64,000 nt of DNA from Pseudomonas hormoni (GCF_018502625.1 NZ_CP075566.1:749001-813000), one strand, 5' to 3'. Positions 51,194 to 60,830 are shown, counted from the stretch's first letter. Numbers and translations are program-made. The notes: generated by a model from the sequence alone, not told the origin.

Positions 51194-51886
51194 ATGACTG
51201 CTGACGACCGTATCAAACTCGAACCGAGCTGGAAGGAGGCACTGCGTGCTGAGTTCGACCAGCCTTACATGGCAGAGTTGCGCAATTTCCTGCAACAGGA
51301 GCGCGCGGCGGGCAAGGAAATCTATCCTCCGGGACCGATGATTTTCAACGCGCTTAATTCGACGCCGCTGGACAAGGTCAAAGTGGTGATACTCGGTCAG
51401 GACCCGTATCACGGCCCGGGCCAGGCCCATGGCTTGTGCTTCTCGGTGCAACCGGGCGTGCCGGCGCCGCCGTCGCTGGTGAACATCTATAAAGAGCTGA
51501 AGCGCGACTTGAACATCGACATCCCCAATCACGGCTACCTGCAGAGCTGGGCCGAGCAGGGCGTGTTGATGCTCAATACCACCATGACCGTTGAGCGCGC
51601 CAACGCCAATGCGCACAAGGACAAGGGCTGGCAGTTTTTTACCGATCGGATCATTGAAGTGGTCAGCCAACAGCAACCGCATCTGGTGTTCATGCTGTGG
51701 GGCGCGCATGCCCAGAGCAAGCAGAAACTGATCGATGCGACCAAGCATCTGGTGCTGACGTCGGTGCATCCGTCGCCGCTGTCCGCTTATCGCGGTTTCC
51801 TCGGCTGCGGGCACTTCAGTCGGACCAACAAGTTTCTTGAGCAGAATGGCGAGACGCCGATCGAGTGGCGGTTGCCGCCGGTTTAG
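51194..51886 (+). CDS. ung: Uracil-DNA glycosylase
   Basis: The 230-residue enzyme removes uracil from DNA as the first step of base excision repair. The start is ATG 51194. The water-activating loop [14 protein letters not shown] carries the catalytic Asp70, and the minor-groove loop [18 protein letters not shown] carries the catalytic His. The length fits family 1 UDG. It is divergent from the HIBCH-like gene and followed by a REP doublet. Confidence 0.97.
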   Translation: MTADDRIKLEPSWKEALRAEFDQPYMAELRNFLQQERAAGKEIYPPGPMIFNALNSTPLDKVKVVILGQDPYHGPGQAHGLCFSVQPGVPAPPSLVNIYKELKRDLNIDIPNHGYLQSWAEQGVLMLNTTMTVERANANAHKDKGWQFFTDRIIEVVSQQQPHLVFMLWGAHAQSKQKLIDATKHLVLTSVHPSPLSAYRGFLGCGHFSRTNKFLEQNGETPIEWRLPPV

Positions 51887-51900
51887 GCACGACACAGGGC

Positions 51901-52036
51901 TTTTGTGGCGAGGGAGCTTGCTCCCGCTCGGCTGCGTAGCAGTCGTAAACCGGGTGCATGTGGTAAATCAGAAAGAACCAGCTTGCATGTTTTGGGGATG
52001 CTTCGCAGCCCAACGGGAGCAAGCTCCCTCGCCACA
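51901..52036. repeat. REP doublet (GTGGCGAGGGAGC class)
   Basis: Arms GTGGCGAGGGAGCTTGCTCC and its inverse enclose CTGCGTAGCAG and GATGCTTCGCAGCCC. It lies between the convergent ung and abrB-type genes. Confidence 0.9.
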
Positions 52037-52046
52037 GTGGATAGTG

Positions 52047-53096
52047 TCAGGGCTGCTCCGGCACCCGATTCCAATACTTGAACAACGGCTCCGCCAGAAA
52101 CAACACAAACAACAACCGCATCACCTGCATCGCCGTCACCAACGGCACCGACAATTGCAAGGTCTCCGCCGTCAGGCTCATCTCCGCGATCCCGCCGGGC
52201 ATCATGCCCAGGGTCAGCGAACGCAAATCCAGATGTGTCAGCGCACTCAACCCGAGCGCTGCCGCGGTGGCGATCAACATCGTCAGCACCGTTCCGATCA
52301 AGGTCCGCCCCATAAACGAAGGCGCCCGCCGGAAAAACTGCCGATTGAAGTGACAGCCCAGGCCGCTGCCGATCAGCCATTGGCCAATCTGGCTGCCCCC
52401 ATGGGGCAAGCCAATATGCAAATCCCAGCCAATGCTCACCGCTGCACTCACCAGCAACGGGCCGAACAGCCACGGATTGGGTTGACGAAGACGTTCCCAA
52501 AGCCAGGCTGCCAACGCGCCCGCCGGGAATAGAAGGGCCAGCCACCACCAGTTGACGGCCGTCGGATGAGCGATAGGCGCACCGTCACCCAGCAAATACT
52601 TGAAGGCGGCCGGCACACACAGCACCACCACCAGCACCCGAAGACTTTGCCCGGCCGCTACGCGACTGAGCACCGCGCCATTGCGTGCGCCGAGGTTGAC
52701 CATCTCCCCGGAGCCGCCGGGCATGCTGGAGAAGAACGCCGTGGCGCGATCCTCACCGGTGCGCCGCATCAACCAGACCCCGACGATGGCCGAGAGGCTG
52801 GTGACCAACGCACCGAAGAAAATCAGACCGAAGTGACTCAGCACCTGCTCCATCACCACCGGGGTGAAGTGCAGGCCGATGCCGATGCCGACCACCCACT
52901 GGCCGCACTTGCGGCCACCGGGGATTTCCGCCAGTTGCCAGGGCGTCAGGCAGCGCACCAGGATGATCGCCAGCAACGAGCCGACCATCCACGGCAGCGG
53001 CCAGCCGACCAGGCTGGCCAGGTAACCGCCCAGCGCGCCGACCAGCGGCGTACCCCACCAGGCTTTGAACGGTGTTCGATCAGACATCGGCGACAA
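52047..53096 (-). CDS. AbrB-family membrane protein
   Basis: The 349-residue protein has about ten hydrophobic segments in two AbrB duplication repeats (PF05145): GTPLVGALGGYLASLVGWPL at the N-terminus, VVGIGIGLHFTPVV, SSMPGGSGEMVNLGA in one half and GMMPGGIAEMSLTAE in the other. Its start overlaps the last 17 bases of tctA, so it is the fourth gene of the tripartite transporter operon. AbrB (named from E. coli) has uncertain transport or regulatory function. Confidence 0.9.
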   Translation of the reverse strand: MSPMSDRTPFKAWWGTPLVGALGGYLASLVGWPLPWMVGSLLAIILVRCLTPWQLAEIPGGRKCGQWVVGIGIGLHFTPVVMEQVLSHFGLIFFGALVTSLSAIVGVWLMRRTGEDRATAFFSSMPGGSGEMVNLGARNGAVLSRVAAGQSLRVLVVVLCVPAAFKYLLGDGAPIAHPTAVNWWWLALLFPAGALAAWLWERLRQPNPWLFGPLLVSAAVSIGWDLHIGLPHGGSQIGQWLIGSGLGCHFNRQFFRRAPSFMGRTLIGTVLTMLIATAAALGLSALTHLDLRSLTLGMMPGGIAEMSLTAETLQLSVPLVTAMQVMRLLFVLFLAEPLFKYWNRVPEQP

Positions 53097-54594
53097 CGCG
53101 ACGAGCGACCGAACGTTTGCGCCAGATTCGCAGGATCGGCACCAGCAGCATCACAGCAATCAACGCCCAGACACCCATGGTGATCCCGCTCGACCAGAGA
53201 ATCTCCAGCGAACCGTTGGAGATCGACAGTGCCCGGCGCAGATTCTGTTCCATCAAACCTCCGAGAATGAAGCCCAGCAGAACAGGCGACAACGGGAAAT
53301 CCAGCTTGCGCAGAATGTAGCCGAAGATGCCGATGCCGATCATCAGGAACAGATCGAAGGTGGTGGCATGCACCGCGAATACGCCGATGGCGGTAATGAT
53401 CGCGATCATCGGCACCAGCGCCCAGTTCGGCACGGCGAGGATGCGGGTGAAGATGCGGATCATCGGAATGTTGAGGATCACCAGCATGATGTTGGCGACA
53501 AACAACGAAGCGATCAGGCCCCAGACGATGTCCGGTTGCTGTTGAAACAGCAGCGGGCCTGGCGTGATGTTGTACAGCGACAAGGCACCGATCATCACCG
53601 CCGTGGTGCCCGAACCGGGAACGCCGAGCGTCAACATCGGCACCAGCGCGCCGCAGGCTTCAGCACCGATGGCGGTTTCCGGCGCGGCCAGGCCACGTTT
53701 GTCGCCCTGTCCGAATTTTCCACTTGGGCCGGCGATACGTTTCTCGGTCATGTAGGCAACGGCGCTGGCAAGTGTCGCGCCGGCACCGGGCAGCACGCCC
53801 ATGATGAACCCGAGTACACCGCAACGCATGTTCACCCAGAACACCGAAGCGGCTTCCTTGAAGTTGAACATCATGCGGCCGGTGGCCTGGAACGCCTCCT
53901 GACCCCGGTGGGTTTTTTCCAGCAGCAACAGGATTTCGCTGATGGAGAACAGGCCCAGCACCAGCACCACGAACTGAATGCCGTCGGTGAGGTGGATGTT
54001 GTCGCCGGTGAAACGGTAGACACCACTGTTGGCGTCGATGCCGACGGTCGACAGGAACAGGCCGATCAACGCAGCGATGAAAGTCTTCAGTGGTCGGTCG
54101 CCGGCCATGCCGCCGAGACAGACAATCGCAAACACCATCAGTACGAAATATTCCGCCGGACCGAAGGCAATCGCCCATTTCGCCAGGATCGGTGCGAACA
54201 CCACCATCCCGCAGGTCGCAATAAAGGCACCGATGAACGAACTCCACGCCGAGAGTGACAGCGCAACACCCGCCATGCCTTGTCGGGCCATCGGATAGCC
54301 GTCGAGGGTGGTCATGACGGTGGACGCTTCGCCCGGAATGTTCAGCAGAATCGAACTGATCCGGCCGCCGTACTCGCAACCCAGGTATACCGCGGCCAGC
54401 AGGATCAACGCTGATTCCGGCGGCAGGCCGAGGGCGAACGCGATCGGGATCAGCAACGCCACGCCGTTGATCGGACCGAGGCCGGGCAGCAGGCCGACGA
54501 CGGTGCCGATCAGCGTGCCGCTGAGTGCGGTGACCAGGTTGTAAGGGGTCAACGCGACGCCGAAGCCATGACTCAAGTAACCAAGCGTATCCAT
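53080..54594 (-). CDS. tctA: Tripartite tricarboxylate transporter, large membrane subunit TctA
   Basis: The 504-residue protein has 11-12 hydrophobic segments and TctA hallmarks: LTPYNLVTALSGTLIGTVVG and GLLPGLGPINGVALLIP at the N-terminus, EYGGRISSILLNIPGEASTV, and GVLPGAGATLASAVAYMTEK. TctA carries the ion-coupled translocation path for citrate-like substrates. It follows tctB with a 1-bp gap. Confidence 0.95.
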   Translation of the reverse strand: MDTLGYLSHGFGVALTPYNLVTALSGTLIGTVVGLLPGLGPINGVALLIPIAFALGLPPESALILLAAVYLGCEYGGRISSILLNIPGEASTVMTTLDGYPMARQGMAGVALSLSAWSSFIGAFIATCGMVVFAPILAKWAIAFGPAEYFVLMVFAIVCLGGMAGDRPLKTFIAALIGLFLSTVGIDANSGVYRFTGDNIHLTDGIQFVVLVLGLFSISEILLLLEKTHRGQEAFQATGRMMFNFKEAASVFWVNMRCGVLGFIMGVLPGAGATLASAVAYMTEKRIAGPSGKFGQGDKRGLAAPETAIGAEACGALVPMLTLGVPGSGTTAVMIGALSLYNITPGPLLFQQQPDIVWGLIASLFVANIMLVILNIPMIRIFTRILAVPNWALVPMIAIITAIGVFAVHATTFDLFLMIGIGIFGYILRKLDFPLSPVLLGFILGGLMEQNLRRALSISNGSLEILWSSGITMGVWALIAVMLLVPILRIWRKRSVARRVVADV

Positions 54595-54595
54595 A

Positions 54596-55054
54596 TCAGT
54601 TCTCCAGAACGTCGAGCAGGCCCAGAGGCAGTGGCACGTCCATGACTTTGTCGAACAGCAGGTACAGACCGATACTCATCAGGCTGATGATCACCGCGCC
54701 CGGCAACCAGCGTCCGCCGTAAAGGCGCGCCATCGGTATACCGATCAGCATGCTGCTGAGGATGAATCCCAGAGGTTCGAACAACCCGGCGAAGACCAGA
54801 AGCAGCAATACGCAGAGGCTAATCTTGGTCAGGGTTTCGCGATCCATCGGCGGATCTTCATCGGTGTGTTTGATCGGCGAAGGGCGATACACCATGTAAA
54901 CCAGTCCCAGGCCCATCAGGCCCAACATCAACAGGGGAAAGGCCCGTGGTCCGATCGGTTCGTAGGAAAAAGGCGCCTGGTAGGGCAAGGCCATCAGCAC
55001 CAGGCTGACACAGGCCAGCAACAGCACCGAAGCAAAAATGCGTTGTAAGAGCAT
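54596..55054 (-). CDS. tctB: Tripartite tricarboxylate transporter, small membrane subunit TctB
   Basis: The 152-residue protein has four hydrophobic segments, as in TctB. It starts MLLQRIFASVLLLACVSLVL and has GPRAFPLLMLGLMGLGLVYM near the second helix, the conserved family segment with a G-P-R-x-F-P core. TctB forms the membrane complex with TctA. It lies between tctC and tctA in the usual order. Confidence 0.93.
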   Translation of the reverse strand: MLLQRIFASVLLLACVSLVLMALPYQAPFSYEPIGPRAFPLLMLGLMGLGLVYMVYRPSPIKHTDEDPPMDRETLTKISLCVLLLLVFAGLFEPLGFILSSMLIGIPMARLYGGRWLPGAVIISLMSIGLYLLFDKVMDVPLPLGLLDVLEN

Positions 55055-55113
55055 AGGGAACTCCTGTGCCGCGGCCCCGCAGAACGGGGGCCGCAGCCGC
55101 TAGACAGAGGCGA

Positions 55114-56091
55114 TCACTGAATCAGGCCGAACTCTTTGGCCAGCACTTTGTAGTCCGCGACCTGCTTCTTCACGTAGGTGTCCAGCTCCGGGCCGGTCAT
55201 GGCGAACGGGAACAGTTCACGCTGATCGCGCAGCTTGGCGAATTCAGGTGACGCCAGCAGTTTGTCAAAGGAGTCTTTCCACCAGGCGTAGTCTTCATCG
55301 CTGACTTTTGGCCCGAGGTAGAAGCCGCGAACCACTGGCCAGACGATGTCGTAGCCTTGTTCTTTGGCGGTCGGAATGTCTTTCATTTCCGGCTCGTCCA
55401 GGCGTTTCTCGGAGAACACCGCCAGCAGGCGCATGTCGCCGCTCTGGATGTGCGGCATGGAGTCGGAGATGTCGGTGCTGCCGACCTGGATATGACCGCC
55501 GAGCAGGGCGGTGGCGATTTCACCGCCGCCTTCGAGGGCGACGTAACGCAGGTCGCGCGGGTTGATTCCGGCGGCCTTGGCGATCAGCGCGGTTTGCATC
55601 CAGTCCTGGCTGCCGACGGTGCCGCCGGAACCGATCACCACTTTGCTCGGATCTTTCTTCAGGGCCTGAACGAGGTCGTCGAGATTCTTGTAAGGTGAAT
55701 CGCTTTTCACCGCGATGGCGCCGTAGCTGGTGCCGACGGCGGCCAGCCAGCGCACGTTGGTTTCATCGAAGCGACCGAACTTGCCCTGGGCCAGGTTCAG
55801 CAACGAACCGCTGGACCACGCTACGAGCGTGCCGGCATCCGCCGGACGTTGAGCGACCACCGCGTTGTACGCCACCGCGCCGACACCGCCGGGCATGTAG
55901 GTCACGCGCATCGGTTTGGTCAGCAGCTTTTCGTTGACCAGCGCGCTCTGCGCCAGTTTGCAGGTCAGGTCGAAACCGCCGCCAGGTGAGGCCGGGGCGA
56001 TGCATTCCGGGCGTTTCGGCTCGGCCATCAGTTGGCCGGCAAACAGCATGCAGCTGGCGGCGAGGGCGAAACGGCGCAGTGATCGATTCAT
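55114..56091 (-). CDS. tctC: Tripartite tricarboxylate transporter, substrate-binding protein TctC
   Basis: The 325-residue periplasmic protein starts at ATG 56091, with GTGGAGAC upstream. A signal peptide ends near QLMA-EPK. The Bug/TctC fold follows: CIAPASPGGGFDLTCKL at the ligand-binding start, MPGGVGAVAYNAVVAQRPAD, and GGEIATALLGGHIQVGSTDI. It captures a tricarboxylate such as citrate for TctAB. It is the first gene of the operon, divergent from tctDE. Confidence 0.95.
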   Translation of the reverse strand: MNRSLRRFALAASCMLFAGQLMAEPKRPECIAPASPGGGFDLTCKLAQSALVNEKLLTKPMRVTYMPGGVGAVAYNAVVAQRPADAGTLVAWSSGSLLNLAQGKFGRFDETNVRWLAAVGTSYGAIAVKSDSPYKNLDDLVQALKKDPSKVVIGSGGTVGSQDWMQTALIAKAAGINPRDLRYVALEGGGEIATALLGGHIQVGSTDISDSMPHIQSGDMRLLAVFSEKRLDEPEMKDIPTAKEQGYDIVWPVVRGFYLGPKVSDEDYAWWKDSFDKLLASPEFAKLRDQRELFPFAMTGPELDTYVKKQVADYKVLAKEFGLIQ

Positions 56092-56112
56092 TGTTGTCTC
56101 CACGGGAGTTAT

Positions 56113-56120
56113 TGTTTTTG
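56113..56120 (-). promoter_or_regulatory. CA motif (AAAAACAA) upstream of tctC
   Basis: On the minus strand AAAAACAATAA lies 22 bp before ATG 56091. It matches the AANAANAA element used by Hfq/Crc to repress catabolic transporters in Pseudomonas. Confidence 0.45.
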
Positions 56121-56365
56121 GGGATGTTTCAGATGCGGCGGTTTCGCGTTGCGCAGCCAGCAACAGCGCTGACGAGCGTATACGATGGGGAGCGAGAAAA
56201 GGGGTGGGGCGGGCAAATCTGGAGCTGTGTGGACAGCATGGCGAAGTACCTCGTTATTGTTCTTATTGGCGAAAACGCATCGAGGCGTTTTTCGGGAGCT
56301 ACATTTCAAAGCAGATCGGTGGCTTGCAGTCGGAACCATCCATGGGCCGACTCTAACGGTCGAAC

Positions 56366-56393
56366 CTTTCACTAACCTTTCAGCGGACTTTCA
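56366..56393. promoter_or_regulatory. Three phased direct repeats CTTTCA, putative TctD sites
   Basis: CTTTCA occurs at 56366, 56377 and 56388, each 11 bp apart, in the divergent region between tctC and tctD. OmpR-type regulators bind tandem direct repeats in one-turn phase, so these may be TctD sites. The remainder of the 389-bp gap holds the divergent promoters but no supported gene. Confidence 0.6.
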
Positions 56394-56480
56394 CGGTTTT
56401 CGGGCTTCACAGCGGCGGATGCGGCTGTAAACTCCGCGCCAAAGAATGGCGTCGAACATCCCTGAATGAGGTAAAGATCC

Positions 56481-57152
56481 ATGCGTGTTCTGCTCGTCGA
56501 AGACCATCTGCAACTCGCCGACAGTGTCGCCCAGGCGCTCAAGAGCACCGGGCTGACCGTGGATGTGCTGCATGACGGTGTGGCCGCCGACCTGGCGTTG
56601 AGCAGTGAGGAATACGCCATGGCGATCCTCGACGTCGGCCTGCCGCGCATGGATGGTTTCGAAGTGCTGGCGCGCCTGAGGGCCAGGGGCAAGAACCTGC
56701 CGGTACTGATGCTGACGGCGCGCAGCGACGTCAAGGACCGGGTCCATGGCCTGAACCTTGGCGCTGACGATTACCTGGCCAAGCCTTTCGAACTGACCGA
56801 ACTCGAAGCCCGGGTCAAAGCCTTGCTGCGCCGCAGTGTGCTCGGCGGCGAACGCCAGCAGACCTGCGGCGTGCTGGCTTACGATCTGGACACCCGGCGC
56901 TTCACACTCGGCGAAGAATTGCTGACCCTGACCTCTCGCGAACAAGCGGTGCTCGAAGCCCTGATCGCCCGTCCTGGTCGGGTGATGAGCAAGGAGCAAC
57001 TGGCTGCCCAGGTGTTCGGTCTGGACGAAGAAGCCAGCCCCGACGCCATCGAAATCTACGTCCACCGCTTGCGCAAGAAGCTCGACGGCCAACCGGTTGC
57101 CATCGTGACCTTCCGTGGTCTCGGCTACTTGCTGGAAAGCCGTGATGCATAA
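56481..57152 (+). CDS. tctD: Response regulator TctD (OmpR family)
   Basis: The 223-residue protein has a receiver domain with phospho-acceptor Asp in AILDVGLPRMDGFEVL, conserved DDYLAKPFELTELEARVKAL, and a C-terminal winged helix (LTLTSREQAVLEALIARPGR, EIYVHRLRKKLDG). The position, opposite tctC, and the partner kinase identify it as the Tct system regulator: phosphorylated TctD activates tctC in response to tricarboxylates. Its stop overlaps the kinase start. Confidence 0.93.
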   Translation: MRVLLVEDHLQLADSVAQALKSTGLTVDVLHDGVAADLALSSEEYAMAILDVGLPRMDGFEVLARLRARGKNLPVLMLTARSDVKDRVHGLNLGADDYLAKPFELTELEARVKALLRRSVLGGERQQTCGVLAYDLDTRRFTLGEELLTLTSREQAVLEALIARPGRVMSKEQLAAQVFGLDEEASPDAIEIYVHRLRKKLDGQPVAIVTFRGLGYLLESRDA

Positions 57153-58533
57153 GCCCAGCAGCCTGCGCTGGCGGTTGCTGTGGAACCTCGCGCTGTTGTT
57201 GGTGGTGTTGATGCTGGCCAGTGGTTTGAGCGCGTACTGGAACGGGCGCGAGGCTGCTGACACCGCGTACGACCGGACCTTGCTGGCCTCGGCACGAACC
57301 ATTGCCGCCGGGGTGTCCCAGCGCGATGGCAGCCTGAGCGCCGACGTGCCCTACGTGGCCCTCGATACCTTTGCCTACGACAGCGCCGGGCGGATTTTCT
57401 ATCTGGTCAACGACATCAATCAGAAGTTGATCTCCGGTTACGAAAACCTGCCGCCACCACCGCCGGGCACGCCGCGCACCGATGACTATCCGGCGCTCGC
57501 ACGTTTCTACAACGCGACGTATCAGGGGCAGAACGTGCGGGTGGTGAGCCTGCTCAAACCCGTGAGCGAGCCGAACATGAACGGCATGGCGGAAATTCGC
57601 GTGGCGGAGACCGATGAAGCTCGCGTCAGCATGGCTCGTAGCCTGGCAGCAGACACGTTGCTGCGGCTGGGCATGCTGGCGGTCGGGGCATTGCTGATGG
57701 TGTGGTTTGCGGTCAGTGCGGCGTTGCGTCCATTGGAGCGCTTGCGCACGGCGGTGGAAGAGCGGCAGTCCGATGACCTGCGGCCGCTGCCGTTGGTGGA
57801 AGTGCAGCACGAATTGTGGCCGCTGGTGCGCGCGCTCAATCACTTTACCGAGCGCCTGCGCGGGCAGTTCGAGCGACAGGCGCAATTCATCGCCGATGCC
57901 GCCCATGAACTGCGTACGCCACTGGCGGCGCTCAAGGCCCGGCTTGAGCTGGGCCTGCGTTCGACCGAACCGGAGACCTGGCGCAACACATTGGAAACGG
58001 CGGCCCAGGGCACGGACCGCTTGACCCATCTGGCCAATCAATTGCTCTCGTTGGCGCGGGTTGAAAACGGTGCCCGGGCGATCGCCGAGGGCGGCGCGCA
58101 GTTGTTGGACTTGAGTCAGTTGGCCCGCGAACTCGGCATGGCCATGGCGCCGCTGGCCCATGCCCGCGGCGTGGCGCTGGCGCTGGAGGCGGACGAGCCG
58201 GTATGGCTGCGCGGTGAGCCGACGCTGTTGAGCGAGCTATTGAGCAATCTCGTGGATAACGCGCTGGCCCATACGCCTTCCGGTGGTAATGTGATCCTGC
58301 GGGTTTCGGCGCCGGCAGTGCTGGAAGTCGAAGATGATGGGCCGGGGATTCCTCTTGAAGAACGCGACCGGGTGTTCGAACGCTTCTATCGACGCAACCA
58401 GCAAATCGCCGGCTCGGGGTTGGGGCTGGCGATTGTCGGCGAGATTTGCCGCGCGCATTTGGCACAGATCAGCCTGCACGATGGTGAACAGGCCGGGTTG
58501 AAGGTGCGGGTGAGTTTTATCGCGGGAGAGTGA
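57145..58533 (+). CDS. tctE: Sensor histidine kinase TctE
   Basis: The 462-residue kinase starts at ATG 57145, inside the end of tctD. It has a transmembrane helix near residues 15-35, a periplasmic sensor part (about 36-170), a second transmembrane segment near 180, and the cytoplasmic core: H-box QFIADAAHELRTPLAALKAR, N-box LLSNLVDNALAHTP, and G-boxes DDGPGIPLEERDRVFERFYR and GSGLGLAIVGEI. It phosphorylates TctD when tricarboxylate is present outside the cell. Confidence 0.93.
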   Translation: MHKPSSLRWRLLWNLALLLVVLMLASGLSAYWNGREAADTAYDRTLLASARTIAAGVSQRDGSLSADVPYVALDTFAYDSAGRIFYLVNDINQKLISGYENLPPPPPGTPRTDDYPALARFYNATYQGQNVRVVSLLKPVSEPNMNGMAEIRVAETDEARVSMARSLAADTLLRLGMLAVGALLMVWFAVSAALRPLERLRTAVEERQSDDLRPLPLVEVQHELWPLVRALNHFTERLRGQFERQAQFIADAAHELRTPLAALKARLELGLRSTEPETWRNTLETAAQGTDRLTHLANQLLSLARVENGARAIAEGGAQLLDLSQLARELGMAMAPLAHARGVALALEADEPVWLRGEPTLLSELLSNLVDNALAHTPSGGNVILRVSAPAVLEVEDDGPGIPLEERDRVFERFYRRNQQIAGSGLGLAIVGEICRAHLAQISLHDGEQAGLKVRVSFIAGE

Positions 58534-58551
58534 TGGTGTCTGTACTGGCCT

Positions 58552-58619
58552 CTTCGCGGGCAAGCCTCGCTCCTACAGGTCATCACTGATCCTGTAGGAG
58601 CGAGGCTTGCCCGCGAAGC
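58552..58619. repeat. REP hairpin (CTGTAGGAGCGAGGC class)
   Basis: Arms CGGGCAAGCCTCGCTCCTAC and its inverse lie between the convergent tctE and HDOD genes. Confidence 0.88.
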
Positions 58620-58627
58620 TTTTTCTT

Positions 58628-59449
58628 TTAATAGAACATCGACCGCGACTCTTCCAGCTCCCTGCACATCGCCTCGTTTTCCGGATCGATCCCGAGCTTC
58701 CTGAAGGCTGGCACACTGATCGCGTCGATACGGGCGATGGGATGGTCGGTGTCCTTGTGGCAATACAAACTGGCCACCTGCACCAGATCCACATAGTCGA
58801 CGCGCTCGGACTCACGCTTGAAGTCCAGATACAGCCCCGGCAATTGCACCAGCATTTCCGGAAACTCCCAGACCCGCAGCAGTTTATCGCCCAGCAACGG
58901 GTGAATCTGGTCGATCACATGGTTCAGGCTGACCGGGTCCGACAGCAGCTCGTAATGGTCTTCGGCGTAGGTCAGGATCGGCAGTACACCAATCTGATGC
59001 ACCAGCCCGCCGAGAGCCGCCTGATCAGGTTTGAGTTGCGTGTAACTGCGGCACAGCGCGTAACTGACGCCGGCGATTTCCAGGCTTTTGCGCCAGACAT
59101 CGCGCATTTTCTTTTCCACCACGTCGGAACGCGCGTGGAAAATCTGCTCCATGACCAGGCCAATGGCCAGGTTGCTGCTGTAGTTGACGCCCAGGCGCGT
59201 AATGGCCGTGTGCAAGTCAGTGACTTCCTGGGTCGCGCGAAGAAGTGGGCTGTTGACCACTTTGATCAGGCGCGCCGACAACGCGGTGTCACGGCCGATC
59301 ACTTTACTCAGGGTGCTGACACTGATTTCCGGGTCTTCAGCGGCCTTGCGAATCTGCAGGGCCACTTCCGGCAATGTTGGCAGAACCAGGTCATCGTTAT
59401 CGATGGCCTCAACCAAATCCTGTTGGACCTTATCCGCCAGCTCACTCAT
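58628..59449 (-). CDS. HDOD domain protein
   Basis: The 273-residue protein has an HDOD domain (PF08668) over about residues 20-215: LPTLPEVALQIRKAAEDPEI, a helical core with LARLIKV-type segment (ALSARLIKVVNSPLLRATQE), and a degenerate HD region (GGLVHQIGVLPILTYAEDHY). HDOD proteins are HD-related but lack hydrolase activity and act in signalling, often linked to cyclic di-GMP or motility. It is on the same strand as ygfZ, 34 bp downstream of it. Confidence 0.9.
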   Translation of the reverse strand: MSELADKVQQDLVEAIDNDDLVLPTLPEVALQIRKAAEDPEISVSTLSKVIGRDTALSARLIKVVNSPLLRATQEVTDLHTAITRLGVNYSSNLAIGLVMEQIFHARSDVVEKKMRDVWRKSLEIAGVSYALCRSYTQLKPDQAALGGLVHQIGVLPILTYAEDHYELLSDPVSLNHVIDQIHPLLGDKLLRVWEFPEMLVQLPGLYLDFKRESERVDYVDLVQVASLYCHKDTDHPIARIDAISVPAFRKLGIDPENEAMCRELEESRSMFY

Positions 59450-59483
59450 TTCTTTTCTCTAGGTGTTGCGACAATTGCTGCCG

Positions 59484-60425
59484 TTAACGCTGGATTTCGC
59501 GATCGCGATCCAGTTCATAAGGCAGGTCGAGCAGGTGCAGGGCTGGCCCTTCGAGTGCGCCCAGATGGACATCACCGCCTTCGGCTGCTTCGGCTTGCAG
59601 CACGGCCAGCAGTTCAATGTGTTGTCCGGTGTGTGCGGCGATCACCACTTCGCCGATGGAACTGCCGTGGGTCGGAGAGAACAGTTGAGTGCCGGGCTCA
59701 GGCAGATCACTGGCGTCCAGCTTCAGGCGATACAAGCGACGCTTGAGTTTGCCCAGGTACTGCATCCGCGCGACGATTTCCTGGCCGGTATAGCAACCCT
59801 TTTTGAAACTCACGCCACCGATGGCTTGCAGGTTGAGCATCTGCGGAATGAACAGCTCGCGGGTGCTCGGCATGACCTGACCGATCCCTGCGCGGATCTG
59901 GCCCAGCAGCCACTCGTTGAGATCGCCTTCGGCCAACAGGGCGGATAACCGGCCTTTGATGACATCGGCCTGATCGGCGGTAACCCAGAGCTCTGCACGG
60001 TCCGGCGAAACGCGGATGGCGATCAGCCCGTCATTGCGCGCAACGCTGTCGGTGTCTGCCGGCAGTTCAAGGCCCAGACTGATCAGGGCAGCATCACCAT
60101 GGTCGACGCCAAAGCGGACCCACGCGGCGCTTTCATCAGTCAGCTTGGATTTGGAGAACACCGCGTACTTTTTCAGATCCGCCAGTTGCGGTTCCAGCAG
60201 CTCGCTGGCCATGGCCATGAGCACGCCGTCACCTTGCAGCAGGATGCGGAAACTCGATTGCATCCGGCCTTTCTGGGTACAGCGCGCGCCGAGGCTGGCC
60301 TGGGTGTCGCTCAGGTAATTGAGGTTGCAGGTCAGTTGGCCTTGCAGAAATTTACCGGCATCCGCGCCGCGGACCGCGAGAACGCCTTCGTGAGACAGGG
60401 TGCAGAAAAAAGCAGAGTCGGCCAT
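59484..60425 (-). CDS. ygfZ: Folate-binding protein YgfZ
   Basis: The 313-residue protein has the conserved K-G-C-Y-x-G-Q-E motif (KKGCYTGQEIVARMQYLG), the hallmark of YgfZ. It binds tetrahydrofolate and supports maturation or repair of some iron-sulfur enzymes. The N-terminus carries the aminomethyltransferase-like fold (HEGVLAVRGADAGKFLQGQL). It is divergent from sdhE, as in other Pseudomonas. Confidence 0.95.
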   Translation of the reverse strand: MADSAFFCTLSHEGVLAVRGADAGKFLQGQLTCNLNYLSDTQASLGARCTQKGRMQSSFRILLQGDGVLMAMASELLEPQLADLKKYAVFSKSKLTDESAAWVRFGVDHGDAALISLGLELPADTDSVARNDGLIAIRVSPDRAELWVTADQADVIKGRLSALLAEGDLNEWLLGQIRAGIGQVMPSTRELFIPQMLNLQAIGGVSFKKGCYTGQEIVARMQYLGKLKRRLYRLKLDASDLPEPGTQLFSPTHGSSIGEVVIAAHTGQHIELLAVLQAEAAEGGDVHLGALEGPALHLLDLPYELDRDREIQR

Positions 60426-60575
60426 GGGTCATCGCAGAGAAGAAGAGTCTGGAGGACATCATAAGGGGGCGCCCATGAAATGGGTAGTTCACAAAAGGTC
60501 GGCAGTGCCCGACCAAAGCCGACTGTTCGATGGTGTCGGGGGCTGTATACTTGCCGCCTATTTGAGGAGCGCTCC

Positions 60576-60830
60576 ATGGTCGAAGATGTAGAACTGAATC
60601 GCCTCTACTGGCACAGCCGCCGCGGCATGCTTGAACTTGACGTGTTGCTGGTGCCGTTCGTGAAAGAGGTCTACCCGCACCTCAATGATGTCGACCGCGA
60701 TTGCTACCGCAAGCTGCTCGAGTGCGAAGATCAGGACATGTTCGGCTGGTTCATGGAACGCGCCGAATCGGAAGATCCGGAGCTTCAGCGCATGGTTCGC
60801 ATGATCCTGGATCGTGTCCAGCCCAAGTAA
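60576..60830 (+). CDS. sdhE: Succinate dehydrogenase flavinylation factor SdhE
   Basis: The 84-residue protein starts at ATG 60576 after GAGGAGC. It has the SdhE/CptB core [19 protein letters not shown], with the RGxxE motif needed to attach FAD to SdhA, and the helical [19 protein letters not shown]. It matures succinate dehydrogenase and fumarate reductase. It overlaps the YgfX/CptA gene by 17 bp, the known pair arrangement. Confidence 0.95.
   Translation: MVEDVELNRLYWHSRRGMLELDVLLVPFVKEVYPHLNDVDRDCYRKLLECEDQDMFGWFMERAESEDPELQRMVRMILDRVQPK

Noticed and set aside
461..58619. CRISPR-like array from the repeated REP elements
   Set aside because: The repeats are scattered palindromic doublets between genes, not evenly spaced repeats with unique spacers, and no cas genes are present.
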